From the NCBI RefSeq assembly GCF_011516645.4, contig NZ_CP088285.1, positions 5,536,501 to 5,600,500 of the forward strand: a stretch of 64,000 nt of DNA, read 5' to 3'. The first letter of the stretch is position 1; every line of letters starts with the position of its first letter. The notes beneath the pieces were generated by a model. That model was given only the letters and a program-made list of their open reading frames with translations. It made no database searches and had not been told where the DNA came from. Positions 17,887 to 27,013 of this stretch are shown piece by piece. The stretch comes from Bradyrhizobium septentrionale (GTDB lineage Bacteria; Pseudomonadota; Alphaproteobacteria; Rhizobiales; Xanthobacteraceae). The translations under genes and the position numbers were made by a program.

Positions 17887-19182
17887 ATGAAGTACAACGC
17901 ACCATATGGCGTGAGCGATCCGAACGGCCCGTACATCAACGGCGATCCCTCCACCGGGCAGATGGGCTCGATCCCGCCAGCGGCTTCGATTGAGTATCCG
18001 CAGCGCGAGCTGGTCAACTTCTTCACCGATGCGGGGCTGGTGCCTGACAATGCGGACCTGCACCAGACATCGAAGTCGGTGCAATCCGCTGGCGTGATCA
18101 GAGGCATCGACAGCGGCGCGGTGAACATTCTTTCGATTGCCCTGACCCCGGCGCTGACCGCGTACATCGACGGCATGTTCGTCTGGGTGCGGGTCGCGAT
18201 CACCAACACCGGCCCTGCGGTGCTTTCGATCAACGGGTTGAGCGGCAAGAACATCGTGCGGCGCGGCGGCCCTGCGCTGCAGGCCGGTGATCTTCCGGGT
18301 GGCTACTGGGCGCTGCTTGTCTACAATGGACCGCACGGAAATTTCGAGCTGTACGGCGCATCGTTCGCGCCTGCGGCCTTCGTGCCGATCCTCGCCGCCA
18401 ACACCAATCTTTACGTCAACCCAGTGACCGGCGACGACGCGCTGTACGATGGCTCGCAGGCGGTTGTCGCCGCGCCGCACGGCCCGTTCAGGACCATCGT
18501 TCGCGCGATGCAGGAGACGTTCAAGTACGGGCCTTCGGTCTACACGATGACCATCAATCTGTCGGCTGGCACCTTCAATGAGCCGTGCGTGACGCCGAAC
18601 GTGATTGGCCCGTCGATCATCGTCAAGGGTGCCGGTCCAACCCAGACCTTCGTGATGGGAGCCAACAACCAGCACACCTTCCTCTGCACCAGCGCCAACA
18701 ACATGGTGGTGCGCGATCTCTGCACCCAGACCGGCACCGGCCAAGGCCCGCCGTGCAATTTCGCCGCATCAAGCGGCGGCTCGATCGCCACGATCAACAC
18801 GGCATCGCAGGGCGCGACTGCCGGTTATATTTTCGAAGCGTATGGCGGCTATCTCTATCCCGGCAGCCACACCTTCAACACGGGCAGCTCCTGTCAGGAA
18901 CTCTTCGCGGCCTTCTTCAGTGGCTTCATCGGCCTGCAGCAGGGTTCAGTGTTCAACTTCGCCGGTTCAATGAACGTCACGGCGGCGATTGCCGTCGCCA
19001 GTTCGAACGGATCGATTGCGGTGCCGGTGCCAGGCGCACCGACCTTCCCCGGCGCAGGCTTCGTCACCGGCCAGAAGTATTTCGCCGCCCTCAACGGCGT
19101 CATCAACACGCAGGGGTCTGGCGCGAGCTACTTCCCCGGCAACCAACCGGGCGTCCTCACAAGCGGCGGCCAGTACAATTAA
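17887..19182 (+). CDS. Tail fibre / receptor-binding protein with beta-helix-like domain
   Basis: The 431-residue protein starts with a virion-attachment-like region (YINGDPSTGQMGSIPPAASIEYPQ, a motif frequent at phage fibre N-termini), then a beta sandwich, and from about residue 175 a repetitive beta-rich domain starting LYVNPVTGDDALYDGSQA and GPFRTI..A, typical of right-handed beta-helix (pectate-lyase-like) fibres. GGGGAAAGC lies upstream of the ATG. Confidence 0.7.
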   Translation: MKYNAPYGVSDPNGPYINGDPSTGQMGSIPPAASIEYPQRELVNFFTDAGLVPDNADLHQTSKSVQSAGVIRGIDSGAVNILSIALTPALTAYIDGMFVWVRVAITNTGPAVLSINGLSGKNIVRRGGPALQAGDLPGGYWALLVYNGPHGNFELYGASFAPAAFVPILAANTNLYVNPVTGDDALYDGSQAVVAAPHGPFRTIVRAMQETFKYGPSVYTMTINLSAGTFNEPCVTPNVIGPSIIVKGAGPTQTFVMGANNQHTFLCTSANNMVVRDLCTQTGTGQGPPCNFAASSGGSIATINTASQGATAGYIFEAYGGYLYPGSHTFNTGSSCQELFAAFFSGFIGLQQGSVFNFAGSMNVTAAIAVASSNGSIAVPVPGAPTFPGAGFVTGQKYFAALNGVINTQGSGASYFPGNQPGVLTSGGQYN

Positions 19183-19194
19183 GGGAGCGCTTCG

Positions 19195-19779
19195 ATGTTC
19201 AACCCGAAAGATTGGTATTGGCACGTCGCGGGCGATGCAGCCAACGTGCTTTCGTCGGCGCGCAACATCTATGTGCCGACCAGCGACAGCGATTATGCGG
19301 CGTGGCTCACGAGCAACGGCATGGCTGACGCGCCTTCGGTGCCGGATGAAGCCGACATCTACCACTATGTCAGCGACTTCCTGCCGCTGTATCTATGGGA
19401 CGGCGCGAACTTCTCGCAGCCTGCGGCAGGCCAGTACAGCAAGGCGCAACTGCAGAACTACAACGGCACCGCGCGCCTCAACAAGGTCAACGGCGGCATG
19501 ACGGCGGCGGGCATCCCGGTCAAGACCGATGATCGCTCGCGCGGCCGGATCTCCGATGGTCGTGCCTTGGCTCTGGCCGACAGCACCTACACCACGAAGT
19601 GGTTCGGCTCGGATGGGCTGTTCTACGATGTCGATGCCCCGACCATGATCCAGATGTCGGCCAAGGTCGCCGAGCACACCAACCAGTGTTACATGGCCTT
19701 TGAGCAGACCAGCGCGGGCATCTCGGGCGGCAGCATCACAACGCTGGCGGCAATCGACGCGGCCTATCAGGGATTCTGA
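19195..19779 (+). CDS. DUF4376-type tail protein
   Basis: The 194-residue protein carries a C-terminal segment (GRALALADSTYTTKW, VDAPTMIQMSAKVAEH, ITTLAAIDAAY) matching the DUF4376 pattern found in phage fibre-associated or fibre-assembly proteins. The N-terminal half begins MFNPKDWYWHVAGD, a form common in such proteins. Precise role unknown. Confidence 0.6.
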   Translation: MFNPKDWYWHVAGDAANVLSSARNIYVPTSDSDYAAWLTSNGMADAPSVPDEADIYHYVSDFLPLYLWDGANFSQPAAGQYSKAQLQNYNGTARLNKVNGGMTAAGIPVKTDDRSRGRISDGRALALADSTYTTKWFGSDGLFYDVDAPTMIQMSAKVAEHTNQCYMAFEQTSAGISGGSITTLAAIDAAYQGF

Positions 19780-19782
19780 GCG

Positions 19783-20127
19783 ATGGCCACGGTCAACATC
19801 ACCGTTGCGAACGATGCGGACTTCTTCCGCAGCTTCCTCTATCGCACGCTCAGCGGTGATCCCATCGACCTGACCGGCGCAGCGTTCGTGATGAAGGCGC
19901 GCAGGCATGCGCAGGATGCGACCGCCTTCCTAACGCTCTCGACCGACACCGGAGAGATCGACATCGCCGATGGACCGGGCGGCAGCTTCACCGTGCTGAT
20001 CACGCGCGAGCGGCTGCTGGAGATGACCATCGGCCCCTATGACCAGTCGCTGGTGATGACGCTGAACGGCGTCAAGCAGCAGCTCTGGTCTGGCGTGCTC
20101 ACCGTCAACCCCGGACCATCGCGATGA
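19783..20127 (+). CDS. Hypothetical beta-sandwich phage protein (114 aa)
   Basis: Starts [17 protein letters not shown] and looks like an all-beta domain ([32 protein letters not shown]). Similar small beta proteins sit before fibre genes in many alphaproteobacterial prophages and may be fibre adaptors or BppU-like domains. The stop overlaps the next ATG by four bases. Not recognised further. Confidence 0.6.
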   Translation: MATVNITVANDADFFRSFLYRTLSGDPIDLTGAAFVMKARRHAQDATAFLTLSTDTGEIDIADGPGGSFTVLITRERLLEMTIGPYDQSLVMTLNGVKQQLWSGVLTVNPGPSR

Positions 20128-22022
20128 ACGACTTTTCGATCACGCAGACGCTGGATGTGACCGGCGAGGTCGAGATCATTCAGGACGATGTTGCGATCAT
20201 CATCTCACCCGATCAGGGCCCGCCTGGAGCGCGCGGCAATTCGGTGCTGAGCGGCACCAGCGATCCCACCAGCTCGCTCGGCGTCGATGGCGACTTCTAC
20301 TACAACGAGGAGACCCATCAATTCTACGGGCCGAAGGAAGGCGGCATCTGGCCTGCGCCTGTGCTCCTGACAGGCCCGCAGGGGCCGCAGGGCGCGCAAG
20401 GCATCCAAGGCCCTGTCGGCCCGGAAGGCCCTGTCGGCCCGACCGGCGCAGCCTCGACAGTGCCGGGGCCGCCGGGGCCGCAGGGCGTGCAGGGCAATAC
20501 CGGCCCGCAAGGCGTGATCGGCAATACCGGCCCGCAAGGCGCGCAGGGCGTGCAAGGGCCGCAGGGCAATCCGGGCGTCGATGGCAACACCGTGCTGTAC
20601 GGCACCGTTGCGCCGACTGCCGGGATCGGCGTCAACGGCAACTTCTACATCAACACCGCAACCAACTTCATCTATGGGCCGAAGGCTGGCGGCGCGTGGC
20701 CGTCAGGCACGTCGCTGGTTGGTCCGCAAGGCCCGCAGGGCGTTCAAGGCGTGCCCGGTGCAGGCAGTCCAGGCACCGCTACGCCGATCATGGCCAGCGT
20801 CGGCGCTGTCGGCGTCTCGGGTAACTTCTCGCGCGAGGATCACGTTCACCCATCCGACACCTCGCGTGTCATCAAGGCGGGCGACCGAATGACCGGCGCG
20901 CTGCGCGTCGGCTCAGTGCGACCTGCACCGGCCTACCCCGCGTCTGTCGGCAGCTATTCAATGTCGATTGATGCCAGCTTGGGGTTCAATGTCTTCGTGA
21001 GCGCCGATGGCTCGCAATGGTTAGCGCAGAGCGCCGGTTATGGTGTCGCGATCATTGATGATCCACCGACAGGCAATCTGAATTTCTTTGCGTCACCCGC
21101 TTCGGTCGCCGCTGGCGGTCTGATGACGCTGAATACGACCGCGACGCTGACGCAGCAGGGCCAGTGGCAGCCGAAGTCGATTGCCATGACCGGCGACAAT
21201 GGTTTCGGTGCCATCACGCTTTACCGCACAGGCGGCGTGACCTACGGAACGCTTGGCGTCGATGCGAGCGGCTACAACATCAATCTGAGCGCTGGCACGA
21301 TCCCGATCAACATCTGCTTCTCTGGCATCGTCAGGGCGGTTTTTGCAAGTTCCGGTGGGCTGTCGATCAACCAACCGAACGCCACCAATATAACAGCGTT
21401 GAGCGTCATCGGCGCAACCGCAAGCTATGCCGCCGACTGTCGAGCCAATGGGCCGGGCTTCGCCGGGGTCGTCGGATGGGCGAACGGCACCAGCCTGTAC
21501 GGCATGAGCGGCGAGAACCTGTCCGGCACCACTTATTCGTTCTACGGCAACACTGGCGCCTTCCTTGCCGCAGGCGCTTGGCAAACATCGGATGCCCGCG
21601 TCAAGAGCGTCACCAGACAGACTGATCCCGCTGCCGCGCTCGCCATCGTCAATGCGCTGCCGGTGAATGAATTCACGCCAGCGAACCCAGCGGCGCGCGA
21701 GATGTTTTTCGGGCGCGCTGATGTCGCCAACGAAACGCTGTACGGCTGGAATGCACAGGATGTCCAACTGCTCGTGCCGATTGCCGTTCGCGACATCGGC
21801 GTCCCGGTTGTGGACCGTGTGATGCGCGCGGCGCTCAAGCACATCGACATCCCGGAGCTGGACAGCAAGGAAGCCGAAGCGCTCGGCGAAGAGGAGATGT
21901 CGATCAAGGCGATCAACGACCGCTACATGCTGACGACACTGTGGTCGGCGGTGCAGCGGCTATCGACGCAGAACGATGAGTTGCGCGCGGAGATCGACGC
22001 GCTGAAAGCAGCAAGCTCATGA
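20124..22022 (+). CDS. Collagen-like tail fibre with S74 endosialidase-type chaperone
   Basis: Residues about 30-230 alternate collagen-like GPQG.QG tracts with two copies of a small domain ([22 protein letters not shown] and [21 protein letters not shown]). A beta region follows. The C-terminal 140 residues form an intramolecular chaperone of the peptidase S74 type: SDARVK start, 'YGWNAQDVQ' and '[10 protein letters not shown]', then a coiled coil. S74 domains trimerise the fibre and then cut themselves off at the Ser. This is the last gene of the late operon, directly before a terminator. Confidence 0.85.
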   Translation: MNDFSITQTLDVTGEVEIIQDDVAIIISPDQGPPGARGNSVLSGTSDPTSSLGVDGDFYYNEETHQFYGPKEGGIWPAPVLLTGPQGPQGAQGIQGPVGPEGPVGPTGAASTVPGPPGPQGVQGNTGPQGVIGNTGPQGAQGVQGPQGNPGVDGNTVLYGTVAPTAGIGVNGNFYINTATNFIYGPKAGGAWPSGTSLVGPQGPQGVQGVPGAGSPGTATPIMASVGAVGVSGNFSREDHVHPSDTSRVIKAGDRMTGALRVGSVRPAPAYPASVGSYSMSIDASLGFNVFVSADGSQWLAQSAGYGVAIIDDPPTGNLNFFASPASVAAGGLMTLNTTATLTQQGQWQPKSIAMTGDNGFGAITLYRTGGVTYGTLGVDASGYNINLSAGTIPINICFSGIVRAVFASSGGLSINQPNATNITALSVIGATASYAADCRANGPGFAGVVGWANGTSLYGMSGENLSGTTYSFYGNTGAFLAAGAWQTSDARVKSVTRQTDPAAALAIVNALPVNEFTPANPAAREMFFGRADVANETLYGWNAQDVQLLVPIAVRDIGVPVVDRVMRAALKHIDIPELDSKEAEALGEEEMSIKAINDRYMLTTLWSAVQRLSTQNDELRAEIDALKAASS

Positions 22023-22076
22023 GAGCTGCGGCACCGGGATGACGCCTGTCACAAACCGCATATTCTCCCTAACCTT

Positions 22077-22104
22077 GGCCCCGCTTCTGCGGGGGCTCGT
22101 TTTT
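22077..22104 (+). terminator. Rho-independent terminator of the late operon
   Basis: GGCCCCGC, loop TTCT, GCGGGGGC, followed within two bases by TTTTT. It lies 55 bases after the fibre stop. Confidence 0.85.
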
Positions 22105-22370
22105 GAAATCACGCATTGGTGGCAGTTTGTACTCGCCCACGACCGAAGATATTTTGCTCCGCTATACAACCGACACGGTGTCACTTATTTTAACAGCTCC
22201 TTGGGGGTCGGTCTCGTTCTCGCTGGGGCAGCATGAGACGCCCTTTGGCAAAAAGTGTGTGCGACAAAGGCGAGGAAAAACTCGTGCGGCATCTCAAGCT
22301 GCCTTTACCCTTCTGCCCCAATCTCACATCGCCGACCTGAAACCTGATCAACGCAAAGGTGATCAAAGCG
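22105..22370. other. Intergenic region before regulator genes
   Basis: No convincing gene. The stretch is less GC-rich than its neighbours and probably holds the promoter of the three regulators; AAAGGTG near 22355 serves the first ATG. No operator repeat was resolved by eye. Confidence 0.4.
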
Positions 22371-23024
22371 ATGCCTAAAACGTTTCCTATCAGACTCGAA
22401 GTAGAAGAGATCGCGCTCGGCCCCGTGCTGCGCAAACTAAATGACATGCCCGGAATAGTAGACCTGCATCTCGACCTCGGCCACGGCGGTCAAGGAGCTG
22501 GACGGAAGCAGCTAGAGGAAGCAGCTGCGAAGGCTCGCAACGGCGAGAGCGCTGAGGAGCTCACCGTCAAGCTGTTGTTGTTGGGGCCGACGCACATCAG
22601 CGAGATCAGCGCCGCACTCGGCGGAAACAAGACGCGCGCTTACGGGGCTGTGCATCAGCTGCGCAAGAAAGGCCTTGCTGAAGCTGGTGCGAATAAGGGC
22701 GTGCACCAACTCACCGCCCAGGCGCGGGCTCAGCTCGGCGGCGCAGTGCCTGCGCTGCCAGCTCCTGATGTGAAGCATGGGCCTGTGGGCCGCGCCTCTC
22801 CCGGCTCAGGCAACATCTTGCTGCGTGCTGCGCTTGAAGCAGGCCCGGTGTCGCCTGCCGATCTGCGCAAGCACATGGCGGCGAAGGGCATGTCGCCGAA
22901 GAGTGTTGCAGGTGTGCTGGACCGCGCCAAGCGCGGCGGTCTGATCAAGAAGAACGGCAGCGGCTACGAGCTGACGGCGAAAGGACATAAGATCGAGATG
23001 ATGGGAGCAGCGCACAATGGCTAG
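22371..23024 (+). CDS. Predicted DNA-binding protein with two winged-helix-like domains
   Basis: ATG 22371 is preferred over GTG 22359 because AAAGGTG lies at a suitable distance. The 217-residue protein has two helix-turn-helix-like units: 'GPTHISEISAALGGNKTRAYGAVHQLRKKGL' region (about 60-105) and 'GPVSPADLRKHMAAKGMSPKSVAGVLDRAKRGGLI' region (about 160-200). The N-terminal 50 residues may form a small beta domain. Likely a phage regulator. Stop overlaps the next ATG. Confidence 0.65.
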   Translation: MPKTFPIRLEVEEIALGPVLRKLNDMPGIVDLHLDLGHGGQGAGRKQLEEAAAKARNGESAEELTVKLLLLGPTHISEISAALGGNKTRAYGAVHQLRKKGLAEAGANKGVHQLTAQARAQLGGAVPALPAPDVKHGPVGRASPGSGNILLRAALEAGPVSPADLRKHMAAKGMSPKSVAGVLDRAKRGGLIKKNGSGYELTAKGHKIEMMGAAHNG

Positions 23025-23382
23025 GGGGTTTATGCGAACTTACCGGACGTACTCCTACATCGACAAAAATCCGGTCATCGACAAGATGCGCACGCTGATA
23101 CAGGACGAGGGTTTGATCAAGAAGCTGAAGATCGTTCACGAAATCTCGGGCGTCTCGACTTCGACGCTCGACAATTGGTTCAACGGCACGACGAGATCGC
23201 CGCAGCATGCGACCATCGCCGCCGTGATCACCTCGCTCGGTTACGAGGAAGAGTTCGTCAAGAAAAAGGAGATCGACGTCGAGTCCGAGCGCAAGGTGGC
23301 CGCCGATTGGCTGGCGCGGCAAGAGCGCAAAGCGCAATCCAAACCGAAGAAGCGTACCAACGGTCACTCAAGGAGAAAGTAG
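23017..23382 (+). CDS. Small DNA-binding (XRE/Cro-like) protein
   Basis: The 121-residue product has a helix-turn-helix-like core (VHEISGVSTSTLDNWFNG, then TRSPQHATIAAVITSLGY), like those of lambda-repressor-type proteins that use a terminal Lys/Arg tail. GGGAG lies eight bases before ATG 23017. The C-terminus is very basic. Probably part of the lysogeny or late-control circuit with its neighbours. Confidence 0.65.
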   Translation: MARGFMRTYRTYSYIDKNPVIDKMRTLIQDEGLIKKLKIVHEISGVSTSTLDNWFNGTTRSPQHATIAAVITSLGYEEEFVKKKEIDVESERKVAADWLARQERKAQSKPKKRTNGHSRRK

Positions 23383-23787
23383 ATGCCAGCACGCAAAACC
23401 CACCCGCGCACGGTCACCGGGATCGACAAGATCATCGGCAACCGGCTGCGGCAACGCAGACTGGAATTGCATATCAGCCAATCCGAGCTGGCCGATAAGC
23501 TGGGCGTCAGTTTTCAGCAGGTCCAGAAATACGAGAAGGGCGTCAACCGCGTCAGCACGGGACGCCTGCAGCAGATCGCCACCGTGCTCGAAAGCGACGT
23601 GTCGTTCTTCATGGGCGATCTGGTCGGCAGCAAAAAGCCGCCGACGGTGACGAAGCTCGCGGGCTTCTTGGCAACCAAGGATGGCGTCGAGATCAACGAG
23701 GCGATGCTGCGGCTCGATCAGACGCACCGCCGCGCCGTGATCGCCTTGGCGCGCACGCTTGGCACCGCCTACGGAGTCGAAGCATGA
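23383..23787 (+). CDS. XRE-family transcriptional regulator
   Basis: A clear HTH_XRE domain occupies residues 20-75: IGNRLRQRRLEL..SQSELADKLG, VSFQQVQKYEKG, NRVSTGRLQQIA. This is the alphaproteobacterial type with ELA..LGV..QQ.QKYE.G.NR. The C-terminal helix resembles those of chromosomal and phage repressors. AAGGAGAAAG precedes ATG. It forms a tight operon with both neighbours. Confidence 0.85.
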   Translation: MPARKTHPRTVTGIDKIIGNRLRQRRLELHISQSELADKLGVSFQQVQKYEKGVNRVSTGRLQQIATVLESDVSFFMGDLVGSKKPPTVTKLAGFLATKDGVEINEAMLRLDQTHRRAVIALARTLGTAYGVEA

Positions 23788-24041
23788 GCGAAAAAGAGTT
23801 GCGTATAATGTTCGACCGGGCCTCGCAATTTTGCGAGGCCCACTTCGCCAAGCGCGCCGAGATCGCGCCGATGTGGCACGCGATCACATCCGATGGCGAG
23901 ACGCTGATCGAGCCGCACCCGACTTTTCTCGGCAAGGATATGGCGGCGGCGATGATGCGCGTCTTCTTCGATCTGCGCGATGTGGTCCGCTACGTCTACA
24001 TCGGCGAAGCATGGACGCTGCACCGGATGATCCAGCCCTGA
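23784..24041 (+). CDS. Short phage protein, probably truncated by an IS remnant
   Basis: The ATG overlaps the repressor stop (ATGA). Eighty-five residues, MSEKELRIMFDRASQFCEAH, then a segment with WHAITSDGETL and LGKDMAAAMMRVFFDLRDVV, look like an intact domain start. The frame ends right where IS630-related sequence begins on the opposite strand, so the natural C-terminus may be missing. Family not recognised. Confidence 0.6.
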   Translation: MSEKELRIMFDRASQFCEAHFAKRAEIAPMWHAITSDGETLIEPHPTFLGKDMAAAMMRVFFDLRDVVRYVYIGEAWTLHRMIQP

Positions 24042-24265
24042 TGAGCTTGCCGATCAACTTCATCAGCGTTGTCACGGTGCGAGCGGCCCGCTTGCGCAGC
24101 GCCGTCTTCAGCTTTGAGAATGCCATTTCGATCGGATTGAGGTCCGGCGAGTAGGCCGGCAAATAGCGCACTTTGGCGCCGACCGCTTCGATCGCCTGGC
24201 GAACGCCGTCGATCTTGTGGGTGCGCAGGTTATCCTTGAAGACGATATCGCGTCTGCGCAGACGT
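24042..24265 (-). pseudogene. IS630-family transposase, C-terminal remnant
   Basis: Minus-strand translation gives the IS630 DDE end: FKDNLRTHKIDGVRQAIE with the second Asp region, then YLPAYSPDLNPIEMAFSKLK with the catalytic Glu, then a basic tail. Nothing upstream of the DN motif is recognisable, so this is a fragment. It marks the left edge of the non-phage insertion. Confidence 0.75.
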
Positions 24266-24454
24266 CGGCGCGAGATGGCGGCAAGGTGAAGTAGCGGTAC
24301 AAACCCCTTTTTGATTTCATGACGTGGGCCGCCCGGATGTGCAGACATCTGCGCATCCGCGTGGCCTACCCTTTTCGGTAGGCGGCAACCGTCGGTGAGG
24401 CATGTAAACTTATCGGGATCGATCTGTCTTTCTGCCCGCGCGGAGGCCCTCGCC

Positions 24455-24598
24455 ATGAAGCGGATGTCGCCCCCTGAAGCGATCGCGGCCGTCGCCTTGT
24501 TAGCGATCTTCGCGTTTGCGATTTGGTTTCGCGCCATTGGCGTGAACATCGAGCACTCGTCGTCGAACCGTGCGCGATCGATGGTCACACTTCGATGA
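24455..24598 (+). CDS. Possible small membrane protein (47 aa)
   Basis: ATG preceded by GGAGG at seven bases. The peptide has one hydrophobic helix (AIAAVALLAIFAFAIWF) followed by a polar tail. Short single-span proteins like this occur repeatedly further along this window. No family recognised. Confidence 0.4.
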   Translation: MKRMSPPEAIAAVALLAIFAFAIWFRAIGVNIEHSSSNRARSMVTLR

Positions 24599-24827
24599 CC
24601 ATAGAAAATAGCAGAGGTCGGGATGCGTAAGATGCTGGTCTATGGCTCAGCTCGATAGAGTCTTGCCTCGGCTGTCACGGAATCGGGTACGAAGCCGTAC
24701 AGGCCCATAGAACGCGAACTGAGAGGAGTTGGCCGCCATTTGTCATTCGGCCCTTTAATTGCAGTTTATTGTCAAGCCCCCCTTTTGAACTCGCCAACGG
24801 CACGACGGTAGCGCTTGTGCCGTCGGA

Positions 24828-24919
24828 TGTGAATCGGCGTGGGGTCCGGACGCCGATCGGCGTCCCAAGTGCTTGATTGACTTCGCGCGTGCGGGGTCAA
24901 TGTTCAGCGTCGATTCACA
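24828..24919. repeat. 92-bp inverted-repeat-ended element, copy 1
   Basis: Begins TGTGAATCGGCG and ends CGTCGATTCACA, giving 12-bp terminal inverted repeats with one mismatch. A second copy at 28660-28751 differs at one base. It is too short to encode a protein; a MITE-like element is the likely nature. Confidence 0.8.
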
Positions 24920-24928
24920 CAAGCGCGA

Positions 24929-25030
24929 ACCCGGATTCCATCGGGCCGCACAGTTTGCGGTAAAATGGATTCCGGGCTCTCGCTTTCGCGAGCCCTCGAT
25001 GCGCAATTGCGCATCGGGGAATGACGACGG
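24929..25030. repeat. Extragenic palindromic repeat block
   Basis: Contains GGATTCC units, the hairpin GGGCTCTCGCTTTCGCGAGCCC and ATGCGCAATTGCGCAT, ending GGGGAATGACGACGG. Such blocks are common between genes in Bradyrhizobium. They sit downstream of the convergent glycosyltransferase gene. Confidence 0.65.
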
Positions 25031-25066
25031 ATGGGACTGCTGCAGGCCCACCTCATTCATACCGCT

Positions 25067-27013
25067 CTAGCCGAACAGCCGCATCAGCAGGGCCTTGCCG
25101 ACCGGCGCTGCGCGGACACTGCGGAAGGCGCGGACATATTCGCCGGCATAGAATGCGCGCACGACATTGATCCGCGTCGCAACCGCGTCCTCGAAGCGGA
25201 CGCCGAAGCCATCGCGGGTGCGGCGGACCACGAGCGCGGCCACGTTCTGTCCGTAGACATTGCACTTGATCGAGGCGCCGATTGCGGGAGGGGCGGGATC
25301 GATGAAGCGCGCGCCCGAGATCGAAATGTCGACCATCCGGACCAGCCGCGGCTCCGTACCTCCGTGAATCAGGATCGGCTCGTCACGCTCGAAGCGCTCG
25401 GCCTTGCGACGCCGCGGCTGCTCGATGCAAATGAAGCACACGATCGCGAGCACGACGCAATTATAGAGGCTCCAGGCCAGCGCCAGCCCCCCATAGGCGA
25501 TGCTGTCGCCGCGCACGTGGAGGATGAATGCGTAGGCGATCGCCAGCAGCGTGATGAGCAAGGCGCTGCCATAGAGCCGCAGCAGCGGCCACTCGATGAA
25601 GCGGCGATCGCGGTCACCGCCCTTGGCCGTCACCTTGAACTTGTGGCCTTGCGGCTTGGCGAGGCCGATCACGACCGCCTTCAGGACCGCGGGGGCTGCG
25701 ATGCATTGCGACACGTCGGTCATGATCGCGAGCGAGCGACCGCGCGAGATCCAAGCCATGGTGAAGGCGTGCCAGACATAGAACGGCATGAAGTACTTCA
25801 GAAGCTCGAACAGATCGGCGTGAACCGCCTTGATGCCGAACAGCAGATAGAGCCACGGCACGACGAGGCCGAAAACCTTGGTGCCATAGAGCGCCGCCCA
25901 GCTCATGAAGGCGTCGACCAGCGACAGCCGGTCCATGAAGGCGAGCTTCGATTGCCGCGAGAACGGCCCGCTGCGGCCCCTGAAGATCTGCATGAAGCCG
26001 AGACACCAGCGCCCGCGCTGGGTGATGTATTCCTTCAATCCTTCCGGCGCGAGACCGATGGTCAGGCGCTCGTTGAGATAGACCGTGCGCAATCCCCTTT
26101 CCTTCAGGCGCAGCGTGACGAGATAATCCTCCGTCACCGAATCGGTCGGAAAGCCGCCGATCTGCATCAGGCCGGAAAAGCGGATCAGCGATGAGGTTCC
26201 GCAGCAAAATGCCGTGCCCCAGGCGTCCTTGGCCGGCATCAGGATGTCGAAGAAGAAACGCTGTTCGTCGGGCCAGACGTCGGTTGCGGCGAGATTGGTC
26301 TGGATCGGATCCGGATTGATGAAGTGCTGCGGCGTCTGCACGACGCCGACGGTGCCGTCCTGCATCAGGCTCATCGCCCGCGTTAGGAAGTCCGGCATCG
26401 GGACAAAATCCGCATCGAGGATCGAGACGAACTCCGGCCGGTCCGGCAGCCCGGAAACGTGCTGGAGCGCATGATTGATGTTGCCGGCCTTGGCATGGCG
26501 GTTGTCCGGACGGGTCAGATAGTTGCAGCCGAGCTCCTGGGCGAGCCGGCGCAGCCAGAGCCGCCGTCCGTCGTCGAGCACCCAGACGCGATAATCGGGA
26601 TAGTTCAGCCCGGTGGCGCCGATGATGGTGCGCTCGAGGATCGCCTTCTCTTCATTGTAGGTGCAGATGAAGACGTCGACGCGCGGCGCATCCGTCAACG
26701 CCTTGGATTGACGCAGGATGGCATTGACGGCGGGCGAGCGGTCGATGGTGCGGCTGAGGAACAGCAGCGACAGGCACACCGCGATCATCGAGGCCGCCTC
26801 GGCCGCCACGAAGGGATAGCCGACCACCGCGTCGGCGGTGAGCCCCAACGGCGGCAGGCTCTGGGTCACCCGCCAGACGAAGTAGTGCAACAGCAGCAGG
26901 AACGATATGCCGGTCATCATGACGCGCCCCAGCGTCTGCTCGCGCCGGAGCAGCGGCAGGATCGCAAGGCAGGCGCCTAAGGCGACCAGCCCGGGCGCGA
27001 ATGCCGCCATCAT
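25067..27013 (-). CDS. Cellulose-synthase-like GT2 glycosyltransferase with PilZ domain
   Basis: Start at 27013 (MMAAF) overlaps the stop of the upstream HlyD-like gene by three bases. The 648-residue protein has N-terminal membrane helices, a GT2 catalytic core (FICTYNEEKAI, VLDDG, SILDADFVP, SVTEDYLV, ITQRGRWCLG, i.e. D, DxD, TED and QxxRW motifs), several further membrane helices, and a C-terminal PilZ domain (RRRKAERF and DISISGARF). This is the BcsA architecture, polymerising and extruding a beta-glucan or related polysaccharide with c-di-GMP control. No bcsB is nearby; the partner here is an HlyD-type protein. Confidence 0.85.
   Translation of the reverse strand: MMAAFAPGLVALGACLAILPLLRREQTLGRVMMTGISFLLLLHYFVWRVTQSLPPLGLTADAVVGYPFVAAEAASMIAVCLSLLFLSRTIDRSPAVNAILRQSKALTDAPRVDVFICTYNEEKAILERTIIGATGLNYPDYRVWVLDDGRRLWLRRLAQELGCNYLTRPDNRHAKAGNINHALQHVSGLPDRPEFVSILDADFVPMPDFLTRAMSLMQDGTVGVVQTPQHFINPDPIQTNLAATDVWPDEQRFFFDILMPAKDAWGTAFCCGTSSLIRFSGLMQIGGFPTDSVTEDYLVTLRLKERGLRTVYLNERLTIGLAPEGLKEYITQRGRWCLGFMQIFRGRSGPFSRQSKLAFMDRLSLVDAFMSWAALYGTKVFGLVVPWLYLLFGIKAVHADLFELLKYFMPFYVWHAFTMAWISRGRSLAIMTDVSQCIAAPAVLKAVVIGLAKPQGHKFKVTAKGGDRDRRFIEWPLLRLYGSALLITLLAIAYAFILHVRGDSIAYGGLALAWSLYNCVVLAIVCFICIEQPRRRKAERFERDEPILIHGGTEPRLVRMVDISISGARFIDPAPPAIGASIKCNVYGQNVAALVVRRTRDGFGVRFEDAVATRINVVRAFYAGEYVRAFRSVRAAPVGKALLMRLFG

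Noticed and set aside
23884..24588. Single 234-residue minus-strand protein
   Set aside because: Only the central part is IS630 transposase; both ends are antisense of other sequence, so the frame is a chance fusion.
25031..26194. 387-codon + strand frame over the glycosyltransferase
   Set aside because: Antisense shadow; the minus-strand protein has all GT2 motifs and a PilZ domain.
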